Assembly (NCBI GenBank): GCA_002452315.1
Contig: DKFH01000129.1
Location: 1-5,705, forward strand
Source: Anaerolineaceae bacterium UBA6801
Lineage (GTDB): Bacteria; Chloroflexota; Anaerolineae; Anaerolineales; Anaerolineaceae
Length of the DNA stretch: 5,705 nt
Direction of reading: 5' to 3'
Made by a program: the position numbers and the translations under genes
Shown: positions 1-5,705 of the stretch, piece by piece
Position numbering within the stretch: position 1 is the first letter of the stretch
How the letters are laid out: each line of letters opens with the position of its first letter
The notes under the pieces: generated by a model
Seen by the model: the letters and a program-made list of their open reading frames with translations, nothing else
What the model was told of the DNA's origin: nothing
Database searches by the model: none

Positions 1-100
1 GTTTCAAATCATTGACACATACCGAGGGCGTTGTACAAGCCGACAACACCACACTCAGAACGATCAATACAGTAAAGATTAAATTCAGTTTCTTGCTCAT
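1..100 (-). CDS. Lipoprotein, N-terminal fragment (possible sugar-binding protein)
   Basis: Only the first 33 codons are in the window; the gene continues past the left edge. The visible part is a classic lipoprotein signal peptide. It has a Lys-Lys n-region (residues 3-4), a hydrophobic stretch at about residues 5-18, and a lipobox L19-S20-A21-C22, so Cys22 should be lipidated and the protein anchored outside the cytoplasmic membrane. The start is supported by an AGAGG ribosome site 5 nt upstream (positions 106-110). It lies 103 nt downstream of the deacetylase gene on the same strand. In operons with ROK regulators and sugar enzymes, a lipoprotein here is often the solute-binding component of a sugar ABC transporter. 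That role is inferred from context only, because no binding-protein domain is visible. Confidence 0.75.
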   Translation of the reverse strand, partial: MSKKLNLIFTVLIVLSVVLSACTTPSVCVNDLK

Positions 101-105
101 TTTTT

Positions 106-110
106 CCTCT
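106..110 (-). promoter_or_regulatory. Shine-Dalgarno site of the lipoprotein gene
   Basis: AGAGG on the minus strand, 5 nt (AAAAA) before the ATG at position 100. It fixes the start of the truncated lipoprotein gene. Confidence 0.7.
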
Positions 111-143
111 CGTTTTGTTTAAAATAGTTGAACTGATTTTTGA

Positions 144-172
144 AGTATGAGTATTGATCTTATTTATTACAA
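144..172 (-). promoter_or_regulatory. Weak candidate promoter for the lipoprotein gene
   Basis: The minus strand carries TTGTAA (167-172), a 17-nt spacer and CATACT (144-149). The -35 hexamer is identical to that of the ROK regulator promoter at 3708-3713. The -10 matches consensus at only 4 of 6 positions, and the region is AT-rich, so chance matches are likely. If real, it would let the transporter component be expressed independently of the upstream operon. I see no terminator in the 103-nt gap, so read-through from the deacetylase gene is equally possible. Confidence 0.25.
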
Positions 173-203
173 TCTCCTTTCGTTGAAAATACTGAGGATT
201 GGG

Positions 204-1052
204 TTAGCTTAATCTGTTTATCCGTTCCTGAACATCGTGTGAGAAGCGTTCAACAAACCCATTAATAAAATTGCCCGGTGTCCTGCCGGGGTCTTTGACC
301 AGAGGGGTGAGGTCGATCGAAAAGGATACGCTGGTCATCAAATCCACATCATGCGATTCTAAAAAAGTAGCGTTTGTCACCCGGCGGCTCATGGCAGCCA
401 GATCATAGCGTTTTCCACCGGCAATCTGCGAATCGAAAACGCCCAATAAGGCTTTTTGCAGATTGTCATTTGATGAGAGATCCATCACTACTTTTTCTTC
501 ATCGTTGACCCAGTCCAACGACCGCCAAACTTCACACCCGAACAGTTTGTCGGGCTGCTCTGCAGGGTTGAGCTCTCGGAGAGCCTCGATCACACGTAAT
601 GCAACCGCAACGTGGGTATCATGTTTGTCAGCCAAATTATGGGTATAGACAAAGCGAGGTATTAAGGTCCGCAAAATATGGATAAGATCGTCAACAGGAT
701 GATGATTTTCCCCATCCTTAATGGCTAAAGAGGGATAATCAAGAAATATTATGGCCGCGTAATTTCCGATGTGGGCGGCTTTGCGTTGTTCTTCCATGCG
801 GATGGATCGCATTTCTTCATCTGAAACGTGTTGGTAAGGACCCTGGCGCGGAGAACCCCGGCCATCTGTGACCACCACACCCGCAAACCATTGATCATTA
901 CCGTGATAGCTTTCAATGATCGGTTGCGCAGCCATGATTTCAATGTCATCCTGGTGTGCTCCGATGCATAGATGGGTGGTTCTCGCCAGTGCTGCAGATA
1001 AGGGCACCTGGTCGGGGATGTAAATTTCAGCCTTAGGGTTTGTTAGTTTCAT
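204..1052 (-). CDS. PIG-L/LmbE family N-acetyl-sugar deacetylase
   Basis: A 282-residue protein of the PIG-L/LmbE family, zinc enzymes that remove acetyl groups from N-acetylglucosamine-type sugars or conjugates (MshB, BshB, PIG-L). The N-terminal motif G-A-H33-Q-D35-D36-I-E38 corresponds to the family's AHPDDxE. H33 and D36 are expected zinc ligands and D35 the catalytic base. The third ligand motif appears as H138-N-L-A-D-K-H144-D-T-H147, with H147 matching the conserved ligand. The usual Pro of AHPDD is Gln34 here. Length is normal for the family. There is no signal peptide, so it is cytoplasmic. An upstream in-frame start at 1109 is possible, but the ATG at 1052 has a GAGGA site 5 nt upstream and gives the usual N-terminus. 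The start lies inside the end of the ROK kinase-like gene (20-nt overlap), which implies translational coupling. The exact substrate is unknown; an N-acetyl amino sugar is likely from the family. Confidence 0.88.
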   Translation of the reverse strand: MKLTNPKAEIYIPDQVPLSAALARTTHLCIGAHQDDIEIMAAQPIIESYHGNDQWFAGVVVTDGRGSPRQGPYQHVSDEEMRSIRMEEQRKAAHIGNYAAIIFLDYPSLAIKDGENHHPVDDLIHILRTLIPRFVYTHNLADKHDTHVAVALRVIEALRELNPAEQPDKLFGCEVWRSLDWVNDEEKVVMDLSSNDNLQKALLGVFDSQIAGGKRYDLAAMSRRVTNATFLESHDVDLMTSVSFSIDLTPLVKDPGRTPGNFINGFVERFSHDVQERINRLS

Positions 1053-2463
1053 TTTTATCCTCAGATTGCGCAGGCGAGGCGGGGATATGAGGTAGGCTGG
1101 CCGCGGCAATCGTCTGGCCTACGCGGCGGATCTTTTCGTCGGGTAAATGGAGTGTGATTTGACCCTGCAGGTCTGGAAATTCCGCAGAAAACACGTTTTG
1201 CACACCCTCCAGAAGTAAATTGCCTCCGCTACCCGACGTACACCGACCAAGGATCAGGACATGGCGGATGTCGTAAAAATCGGCATAATGGGCCAGGGCA
1301 TAGCCTAAATACACGCCCATCGTGTTCCAAATTTGGACTGCACCTGGATGTGCGCTATCCAACAATGCCTGGACGAAGATCAGTTTGTCTGCGTCGGGGA
1401 TGTTAGGTGGGATGTTGATGCCTGCCGCCGGGGCTAACCTGAACACACACTGTTGAGATAAATAAGATGCACCGCAGCCTAGATCCCCTGACCATTCATC
1501 AACCGGTGCTTTGGGGCTATAGTCAATCGGCGCGAATGCCAGCTCATTTAGCCAGCCCATGATGTGACCTTCGGTGTTAACATACCCGGCTGCTTCACTT
1601 GACCCTAAGGCGATCCCAAGAATGCCATTGTCTTTGATTGCCATTGATCCTGCCAGCGCGGTGACATCCCCATCGTTAATCACCACCAGCGGTACGCCAA
1701 GTTCATCTCGAATTCGCAAAAAGATGCCCTTGACCCGTGAATATTGATCTTCCGGGATGCCTCTAAATAGAGAAGCGATCATGGGCCGGTTGTCGATAAT
1801 AATGCCAGCAGAACTCCCGCCAACAGCATCGACCCGTGCCAGCTTGGCAGCGGCCGTATGGATAGCGGTCATGATCTCGTGGTAGTGATACTCTGGGTCG
1901 GTTTGTTTTCGCGGTTCCCAGGTGACCTCTTCACTGTAGATGGGCACACCATCAACCACTGCAGCGACTTTCCGGTCAGAGGCGCCGAGGTCAAACCCGA
2001 TGCGATACCCATCGATGTTCCCACCCAGTTCTTTGCCGATTTCCTGGCCGGGAGGAATCGCGTCTTCATGGCAGGTAATGACCGTAAATTCCTGTTCATA
2101 AACTTTCTGCCCAAAAAAGGCAAAGTCAAAGGCTCGCTCTCCAGTGGGAGAAAAGGTGTTGACAAGATGCGCTGCGATTTTTGGCGATCCTGAGAAGGAT
2201 AACTTATGTCCCCCGCGCTGCCATAACAAGAACTTCACGATCCGTTCAACATAACGGATATTCCATTTTGCTAAGGGGTGTTTATCTGGAAAGACCGTTA
2301 ATTCGATCCGGGAGGTATCTCCTTCGGCTCGTTCCAGCCCAATCACAGCTGTTTCACCCACGTTTTTTGCCAGACGCTGAAACTCGTGATTGACCAATAC
2401 TGCCGGGATAAAACCCGGATCAAGCGGGCTATGGATGCGAGGTGTGACGGAGGGTTGGAACAT
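1033..2463 (-). CDS. Atypical ROK-family sugar kinase-like protein with N-terminal extension
   Basis: A 476-residue protein whose C-terminal two thirds has the ROK/actin-like ATPase fold. Visible motifs are the phosphate-binding loop G156-F-D158-L-G160-A-S-D-R-K165, the segment V261-I-N-D264-G-D with D264 at the catalytic-base position, the nucleotide-site segment around 282-293 (L-G-I-A-L-G-S-S-E), and G406-R-C-T-S-G-S-G-G414 late in the fold. The ROK signature is degenerate. The usual GEIGH becomes W304-L-N-E-L-A-F310, and the CxCGxxGCxE zinc cluster is absent, leaving only G-D-L-G-C330-G. Residues 1-150 form an extra N-terminal region I cannot assign, including F-L-L-W-Q-R-G-G around 78-85. 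Total length is about 150 residues above classical ROK glucokinases. The ATG lies 3 nt after the regulator's stop codon with only a weak ribosome site (GGGAAG), so coupling to the regulator is likely. Probable cytoplasmic sugar or amino-sugar kinase; a non-catalytic sensor is the alternative. Confidence 0.82.
   Translation of the reverse strand: MFQPSVTPRIHSPLDPGFIPAVLVNHEFQRLAKNVGETAVIGLERAEGDTSRIELTVFPDKHPLAKWNIRYVERIVKFLLWQRGGHKLSFSGSPKIAAHLVNTFSPTGERAFDFAFFGQKVYEQEFTVITCHEDAIPPGQEIGKELGGNIDGYRIGFDLGASDRKVAAVVDGVPIYSEEVTWEPRKQTDPEYHYHEIMTAIHTAAAKLARVDAVGGSSAGIIIDNRPMIASLFRGIPEDQYSRVKGIFLRIRDELGVPLVVINDGDVTALAGSMAIKDNGILGIALGSSEAAGYVNTEGHIMGWLNELAFAPIDYSPKAPVDEWSGDLGCGASYLSQQCVFRLAPAAGINIPPNIPDADKLIFVQALLDSAHPGAVQIWNTMGVYLGYALAHYADFYDIRHVLILGRCTSGSGGNLLLEGVQNVFSAEFPDLQGQITLHLPDEKIRRVGQTIAAASLPHIPASPAQSEDKNETNKP
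1058..1062 (-). promoter_or_regulatory. Shine-Dalgarno site deciding the deacetylase start
   Basis: GAGGA on the minus strand, 5 nt upstream of the ATG at 1052 and inside the 3' end of the preceding gene. It favours the 282-residue product over the longer frame opening at 1109. Confidence 0.7.
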
Positions 2464-2466
2464 GGT

Positions 2467-3615
2467 TCAGTCTTCCCGGGTGAATAACAAGAAATAATCG
2501 TCCAGGGTTAAGAATGCGGCTGCGCCCAGAACACAGGCGTCATAACCGAATTTTCCAAAATCAAGCTTAGTTTCAAGCGCCAGGTGTGAAAGGGTGGCAT
2601 TTTCCATGGATGTCTTGACCGTGGCCAACCATTGTTCACCAAAGCGAGTCATTTCACCGGTAAGGATGAGATTGTGAATGTTTAACATACCGATTAAATT
2701 GGCCAGGGATATCCCCAGGTAATGGCCGGCTGTGTTGATCACCATCTGGGCTTGTTTGTCGTTGTTTTTATAGTCATCTAAAACTGCTTCTAAATTGTTT
2801 GAACCTAACTGCTGGAGAACTGCACGGGTGCTTGAGACCGTTTCTAAACAGCCGCGCTTGCCACAGCGACACAGCTCGCCATTTTCCTTGACAACAACAT
2901 GCCCGATTTCGCCAGCAGCACCGCCATCACCCTGGAACAGCTTCCCGTTAATTAAAATTCCTGACCCAATGCCATGATTGACATTGACGACAATATAGTT
3001 TTCAGATTGTTCGTCTTTGGCTTTGTAGACAAACTCACCAATGGCTGTGGCCTGGCTGTCATTTAAGATAGCCACCGGCAACCGGTATTTCTCTCGAAGG
3101 AGCCTTCCCAGTTCCAGATTGTGCCAATCCAGGTTGACGGCGTTGATCACCACACCTTCTTTCGAATTGACCAATCCGGGTGTCCCAACACCAATGCCGA
3201 CCAGGTCGTGTTCACGGTTATCCGTCAATTGATCCAAAATGCGGTAGACGGATAACAGAGCATTTTCTCCATTTTCGTCATTGATCATGATCTCGATGCG
3301 TTCTTTTATTTCGCCCCGCAAATTGACAATAGCACCGATAAACCGGTTTTGGGCAAGGTTAAGCCCGATCAGGTAGCGAGAATCGGGCACGATGCTTAAT
3401 AGAATCGGCGATTTTCCGCCTAAGGATTCACCCCGGCCAACTTCCTGGACCAGCCCTTCAGACATGAGACCATTAACGATATCGGAGACAGTTGTGCGGG
3501 TGAGCTTGGTCGCCCTGGCGATTTCAGCCCTGCTAATCGAAGCATTGGAGAAAATTGTTCGCAAGACAAGATCCCGGTTATGTAATTTGGTTTGAAGGGC
3601 GGTGGCTTTTTTCAT
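2467..3615 (-). CDS. ROK-family transcriptional repressor (NagC/XylR type)
   Basis: A 382-residue DNA-binding regulator. A winged helix-turn-helix occupies about residues 14-60, with I27-S-R-A-E-I-A-R-A-T-K-L-T-R-T-T-V-S-D-I as the HTH core. A ROK sugar-binding domain follows: G144-T-P-G-L-V, L184-N-D186-S-Q-A-T, G235-E-I-G-H239 and the zinc cluster C249-R-C251-G-K-R-G-C256-L-E. With H239 as fourth ligand the zinc site is complete. The kinase phosphate loop (DxGxT) is replaced by L85-N-L-A-Q-N, as in non-kinase ROK repressors. The frame is open to 3720, but that would start upstream of its own -35 box. ATG codons at 3627 and 3615 are the realistic choices, neither with a good ribosome site. 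I chose 3615 (M-K-K-A-T) because it gives the typical family N-terminus. It is the first gene of the kinase and deacetylase operon and probably represses its own promoter through the palindrome at 3656-3680 until its sugar ligand binds. Confidence 0.92.
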   Translation of the reverse strand: MKKATALQTKLHNRDLVLRTIFSNASISRAEIARATKLTRTTVSDIVNGLMSEGLVQEVGRGESLGGKSPILLSIVPDSRYLIGLNLAQNRFIGAIVNLRGEIKERIEIMINDENGENALLSVYRILDQLTDNREHDLVGIGVGTPGLVNSKEGVVINAVNLDWHNLELGRLLREKYRLPVAILNDSQATAIGEFVYKAKDEQSENYIVVNVNHGIGSGILINGKLFQGDGGAAGEIGHVVVKENGELCRCGKRGCLETVSSTRAVLQQLGSNNLEAVLDDYKNNDKQAQMVINTAGHYLGISLANLIGMLNIHNLILTGEMTRFGEQWLATVKTSMENATLSHLALETKLDFGKFGYDACVLGAAAFLTLDDYFLLFTRED

Positions 3616-3655
3616 TTTTCTGATCATGTGATTTGCTATGGATGAGGGAGATAAG

Positions 3656-3680
3656 TTTGTAAATCCATTGGACTTACAAA
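3656..3680. promoter_or_regulatory. Palindromic operator, probable ROK repressor site
   Basis: A 25-bp inverted repeat with 7-bp outer arms TTTGTAA (3656-3662) and TTACAAA (3674-3680). The inner arms are TCCA (3664-3667) and TGGA (3669-3672), centred on 3668. Only the pair 3663/3673 mismatches. It starts 4 nt downstream of the -10 box, so it covers the expected transcription start. Size and TTTGT...ACAAA arms resemble known ROK operators such as that of XylR. Repression by blocking promoter clearance or RNA polymerase binding is the natural reading. The assignment to the adjacent repressor is inferred from position. Confidence 0.75.
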
Positions 3681-3684
3681 GTCT

Positions 3685-3713
3685 ATTATAAACAAGTATT
3701 TTAGAAATTACAA
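3685..3713 (-). promoter_or_regulatory. Sigma70-type promoter of the ROK operon
   Basis: The minus strand reads TTGTAA (-35, 3708-3713), a 17-nt spacer and a perfect TATAAT (-10, 3685-3690). The predicted start is near 3678, inside the palindrome at 3656-3680. This leaves an untranslated leader of about 60 nt before the ATG at 3615. Confidence 0.82.
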
Positions 3714-3994
3714 GAGGCAATTTCTCGAATTTCGGGGAAATTTGCGTCTAATATTGCAATAAATGACACTAAACTATTTAATTTGGTGAGGTGGATGCTT
3801 TTGAAGGCTGGGTGATAGCAATCCTGAGCAGGCCAGGTGGCGTTGACTCCACGATAGCCTGCCCAAAATTGGTCATTTGAAAAGATGGAAGTGTGAAGAT
3901 GTCATTTTGTGAAGGCCTGAACAGGAGGTGGGCTGAGAATATCGTCTGATGGCGTGCTGCGTGAAGATCCCAATACCACCGTGGGGTATTTACC
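3714..3994. other. Gene-free spacer between tRNA terminator and ROK promoter
   Basis: I can support no gene in this stretch. It holds an imperfect hairpin at 3828-3862, with outer stem GCAGGC/GCCTGC and inner stem GTGG (3837-3840)/CCAC (3849-3852). It has no U-tract after it on either strand, so it is not a standard terminator. A degenerate AATTTC...GAAATT symmetry lies near 3719-3742, just upstream of the ROK promoter. A minus-strand frame is open through the spacer to a stop at 3778, but it begins inside the tRNA and has no credible start. Confidence 0.5.
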
Positions 3995-4025
3995 AAAAAA
4001 AGACCACTTGGAAAAGTGGCCTTTT
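3995..4025 (-). terminator. Intrinsic terminator after tRNA-fMet
   Basis: On the minus strand an 8-bp stem GGCCACTT/AAGTGGTC (one G-U pair) closes a TTCC loop and is followed by seven T residues (4001-3995). The stem extends by four A-T pairs into the flanking A and T tracts. It begins 6 nt after the tRNA discriminator base. This should end tRNA transcription and shield the ROK operon from read-through. The plus strand has only a four-T tail, so termination in that direction would be weaker. Confidence 0.88.
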
Positions 4026-4031
4026 GGTTAG

Positions 4032-4103
<72 letters not shown>

Positions 4104-4114
4104 TCAGGATTTGC

Positions 4115-4143
4115 ATTTTATGACATTAACCGGGCTTTGTCAA
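4115..4143 (-). promoter_or_regulatory. Strong promoter of tRNA-fMet
   Basis: The minus strand has a perfect TTGACA (4138-4143), a 17-nt spacer and TAAAAT (4115-4120), 11 nt before the first tRNA base. Near-consensus hexamers and optimal spacing fit a highly expressed stable RNA. The spacer next to the -10 is AT-rich rather than a stringent GC discriminator. Confidence 0.88.
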
Positions 4144-4206
4144 GTAAATTTGCCTGGAAATCAGGATTCCAACCAGTTTTTCTTTGGGGGTGCGCAACTG
4201 TGTGAT

Positions 4207-4980
4207 CTATGGTGTTGGGGTTCCGGTCATATCAGGATAGCCCATGTCAAGCATCCATTTGCAAATGATAGGGCCGCCCTGGGGGTCCGGGGCGGGCGTA
4301 CTGCCCTGGGAGGGCAGGCCGTTATACCCCTGAAAGTACCCATGTGGGCCGGTCAGCTGCTGCTGGGCAGCCCAGGAAAGCTCCTGGTCGCCGATGGCGA
4401 TGGCATGGATATGCACGGGTGAGCCGTCGTAAAGCTCGTCGAAATCACGGTACCAGGCGGCAAAGCCCGCCAGGCGGAGGGCACGAATGAGGGGCTCAAT
4501 ATCCGCTTCGTGGATGGTGTAGGTTCCCGGGAACATGACGGAGAGGTCCACTGCACCACCGCCCGAGTGTGTACCGAAACTGGCTTCCACTGCGGAGGTG
4601 TAAGAACCCTGGGTGATGGCATCGCCGGTGATGTCAATCACACCCCCGTAAAGGGAGGCGGCATACTGGAGCATTTCATAGGTGCGGAGGTTGAGTACGC
4701 GCCCGTTGATAGTCATGCGTTCGTAATTTCCCGAGGGTTGTTTGCAGCCGTCAGCCTCCCTTGTGGATGTGAGCGTGGGCGAAACTGAGGGCATAACCCG
4801 GGTCGGTGTCGGGCTGAGGGTTTTCGTGGGGACCGGCAGAGTGGGGGTCCGCTGTTGAGGTGTCACGGCCGGTTGATCGGACGGGGTGGGCGTGGGGTAT
4901 ACCGTATGCCCTTTGCAACCCATGACCAACAAGCTCAATACCAAAATGACTGTAATCGTCAGACCGGTTTTCAGTTTCAT
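4207..4980 (-). CDS. Lipoprotein with Thr/Pro tether and M15 peptidase-like domain
   Basis: A 257-residue protein. Residues 1-21 form a lipoprotein signal peptide (M-K-L-K then a hydrophobic core) with lipobox V19-M20-G21-C22. Residues 28-72 are a Thr/Pro/Ser-rich linker, typical of an extended tether to the cell envelope. The globular part (about 79-245) has T137-H138-S-G-G-G-A-V-D145, matching the [ST]xHxxGxAxD zinc motif of M15 D-Ala-D-Ala peptidases (VanX/VanY type). A later V189-H190-I-H192 may supply the third ligand. The catalytic Glu that normally precedes that His by three residues (E-P-W-H in VanY) appears as S187-P-V-H190, so activity is uncertain. C79 and C240 could form a disulfide closing the domain. 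The ATG at 4980 gives the natural signal peptide. A TTG at 5001 and GTG at 4983 are alternatives, and the ribosome site is weak (GAGATGG). It lies 17 nt after the beta-galactosidase gene and is probably cotranscribed. A cell-wall-binding or modifying role is inferred. Confidence 0.75.
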   Translation of the reverse strand: MKLKTGLTITVILVLSLLVMGCKGHTVYPTPTPSDQPAVTPQQRTPTLPVPTKTLSPTPTRVMPSVSPTLTSTREADGCKQPSGNYERMTINGRVLNLRTYEMLQYAASLYGGVIDITGDAITQGSYTSAVEASFGTHSGGGAVDLSVMFPGTYTIHEADIEPLIRALRLAGFAAWYRDFDELYDGSPVHIHAIAIGDQELSWAAQQQLTGPHGYFQGYNGLPSQGSTPAPDPQGGPIICKWMLDMGYPDMTGTPTP

Positions 4981-4997
4981 CACGGGTGGTTGCCATC

Positions 4998-5705
4998 TCA
5001 ATCATTGCTGTCAGGGCATAAGATCAACCCAAAATGATATGGGTAGGGTTTCAGGCGATATTGGGGGAGCGTATCCGGCCCGCAGGCATTACTCCCCAGC
5101 CCAGTTTGTGCCAGGTCGAGATACAGCCAGGGCGCTGGTTGCCATAGGATCTCATCGGTATGCTTCGCTTCCTCCAGGTTCTCCAGTGAACAATGATGGA
5201 TGCTGAAGTTTAGCAATGGTTGCCCAATGATCCTGATCCCGGTCACATCTTTTCCAGAAAACTGCACCCAGCGGACATCGGTTCGGTTGCCGTTTTCCTG
5301 CGGCATGAGGTAGGGATGGAAGAGCTCGGTCGTTTTGGCGGTGTAGAGGTCGACAAAGGCAGCGTCCTTGCGGTCGACGTAGCTCTCATGCGGTCCGCGG
5401 CCGTACCACTGCACCTGCGTATAATCCTGGTGAAGGCGGGTTTTGAATCCCAACCGGGGCAAGCGGGTGTTGATCAGGAGGGGTTTAAATTCCAGGTCGA
5501 TTTGCACCTTGCTCCCGGGAAGAAAGGTGTATTGTATCTGACATTCTGCCAGGGGTCGCGCACCATCTGCAGCTAACTCGCCTGAGACATTAATGGTAAT
5601 GATTGAGTCATCACCAGCATTTATTGCGGTCTGACAGCGGTAAAGGTTGGCACGATCCAGCCCATCAACACGCCATTCATTGGCAATGTGCACATCGTTA
5701 TCCGT
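4998..5705 (-). CDS. Beta-galactosidase (GH2, LacZ type), C-terminal fragment
   Basis: The last 235 residues of a glycoside hydrolase family 2 beta-galactosidase; the 5' part lies beyond the right edge. The visible region starts at the conserved T-D-N-D that opens the small-chain (domain 5) region. It continues with W-Y-G-R-G-P-H-E-S-Y-x-D-R, then P-Q-E-N-G-N-R-T-D-V-R-W, and ends with Q-T-G-L-G-S-N-A-C-G-P-D-T-L-P-Q-Y-R-L, all standard LacZ C-terminal landmarks. This domain shapes the active-site mouth; the two catalytic Glu residues lie upstream, outside the window. Hydrolysis of terminal beta-galactosides is expected, but GH2 members vary in linkage and substrate. Whether the protein is exported cannot be judged without the N-terminus. 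The frame stays open to the window edge and the stop is TGA at 4998. The lipoprotein gene follows after 17 nt. Confidence 0.93.
   Translation of the reverse strand, partial: TDNDVHIANEWRVDGLDRANLYRCQTAINAGDDSIITINVSGELAADGARPLAECQIQYTFLPGSKVQIDLEFKPLLINTRLPRLGFKTRLHQDYTQVQWYGRGPHESYVDRKDAAFVDLYTAKTTELFHPYLMPQENGNRTDVRWVQFSGKDVTGIRIIGQPLLNFSIHHCSLENLEEAKHTDEILWQPAPWLYLDLAQTGLGSNACGPDTLPQYRLKPYPYHFGLILCPDSND

Noticed and set aside
1053..1109. Longer N-terminus for the deacetylase starting at 1109
   Set aside because: The extra 19 residues (M-P-R-P-A-Y-L) overlap the kinase-like gene and lack family resemblance. The ATG at 1052 has a good ribosome site.
1858..2393. Plus-strand open frames within the kinase-like gene
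   Set aside because: They are antisense shadows of a clearly conserved ROK-family gene and carry no recognisable domain.
3616..3720. Longer N-terminus for the ROK repressor starting at 3720
   Set aside because: It would begin upstream of the -35 box of its own promoter, so the added residues would be translated promoter and operator DNA.
4151..4190. Plus-strand hairpin TGGAA...TTCCA (and CTGG...CCAG) followed by TTTTTC as a terminator
   Set aside because: The stems are short and compete with each other, and no plus-strand gene ends there. On the minus strand no T-tract follows, so it does not explain the end of the lipoprotein gene.

Overview
This is a minus-strand accessory-metabolism window with roughly balanced base composition. 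Every supported gene reads right to left. The protein types suggest an anaerobic, carbohydrate-using member of the Chloroflexota, probably Anaerolineae-like: a ROK repressor, a long zinc-less ROK kinase-like protein, a PIG-L deacetylase, and Thr/Pro-linker lipoproteins. This taxonomic guess rests on remembered family resemblance, not on a search. The lipoprotein signal peptides and the good sigma70-type promoters and Shine-Dalgarno sites are consistent with a bacterium.

Layout in transcription order, from high to low coordinates. (1) 5705-4998 holds the C-terminal part of a GH2/LacZ-type beta-galactosidase, cut by the window edge. (2) After 17 nt comes a lipoprotein with a Thr/Pro-rich tether and a domain resembling the M15 D-Ala-D-Ala peptidase fold (4980-4207). 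(3) An initiator tRNA-fMet(CAU) lies at 4103-4032, with its own consensus promoter (TTGACA-17-TAAAAT) and a strong intrinsic terminator at 4025-3995. (4) About 280 nt follow with no gene I can support. (5) A second transcription unit then begins with a promoter (TTGTAA-17-TATAAT) whose start point lies in a 25-bp palindrome, a very likely operator. It encodes a ROK transcriptional repressor (3615-2467), an atypical ROK kinase-like protein (2463-1033) and a PIG-L/LmbE deacetylase (1052-204). The first junction is 3 nt and the second is a 20-nt overlap. (6) After 103 nt, the first 33 codons of another lipoprotein run off the left edge. By context it may be a sugar ABC transporter binding protein.

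The second unit reads as a small, probably self-repressing sugar-scavenging operon. The repressor keeps an intact zinc and sugar-binding core, so it probably senses a sugar. The deacetylase points to an N-acetylated sugar or glycoconjugate as substrate. The kinase-like protein would phosphorylate or bind the product, and the lipoprotein may capture it outside the cell. The substrate cannot be read from sequence alone. I saw no CRISPR array, transposase, phage gene or integration scar. The most unusual points are the missing zinc/EIGH signature in the kinase-like protein, the apparent loss of the catalytic Glu in the M15-like lipoprotein, and the well-formed operator at the repressor's own start site.
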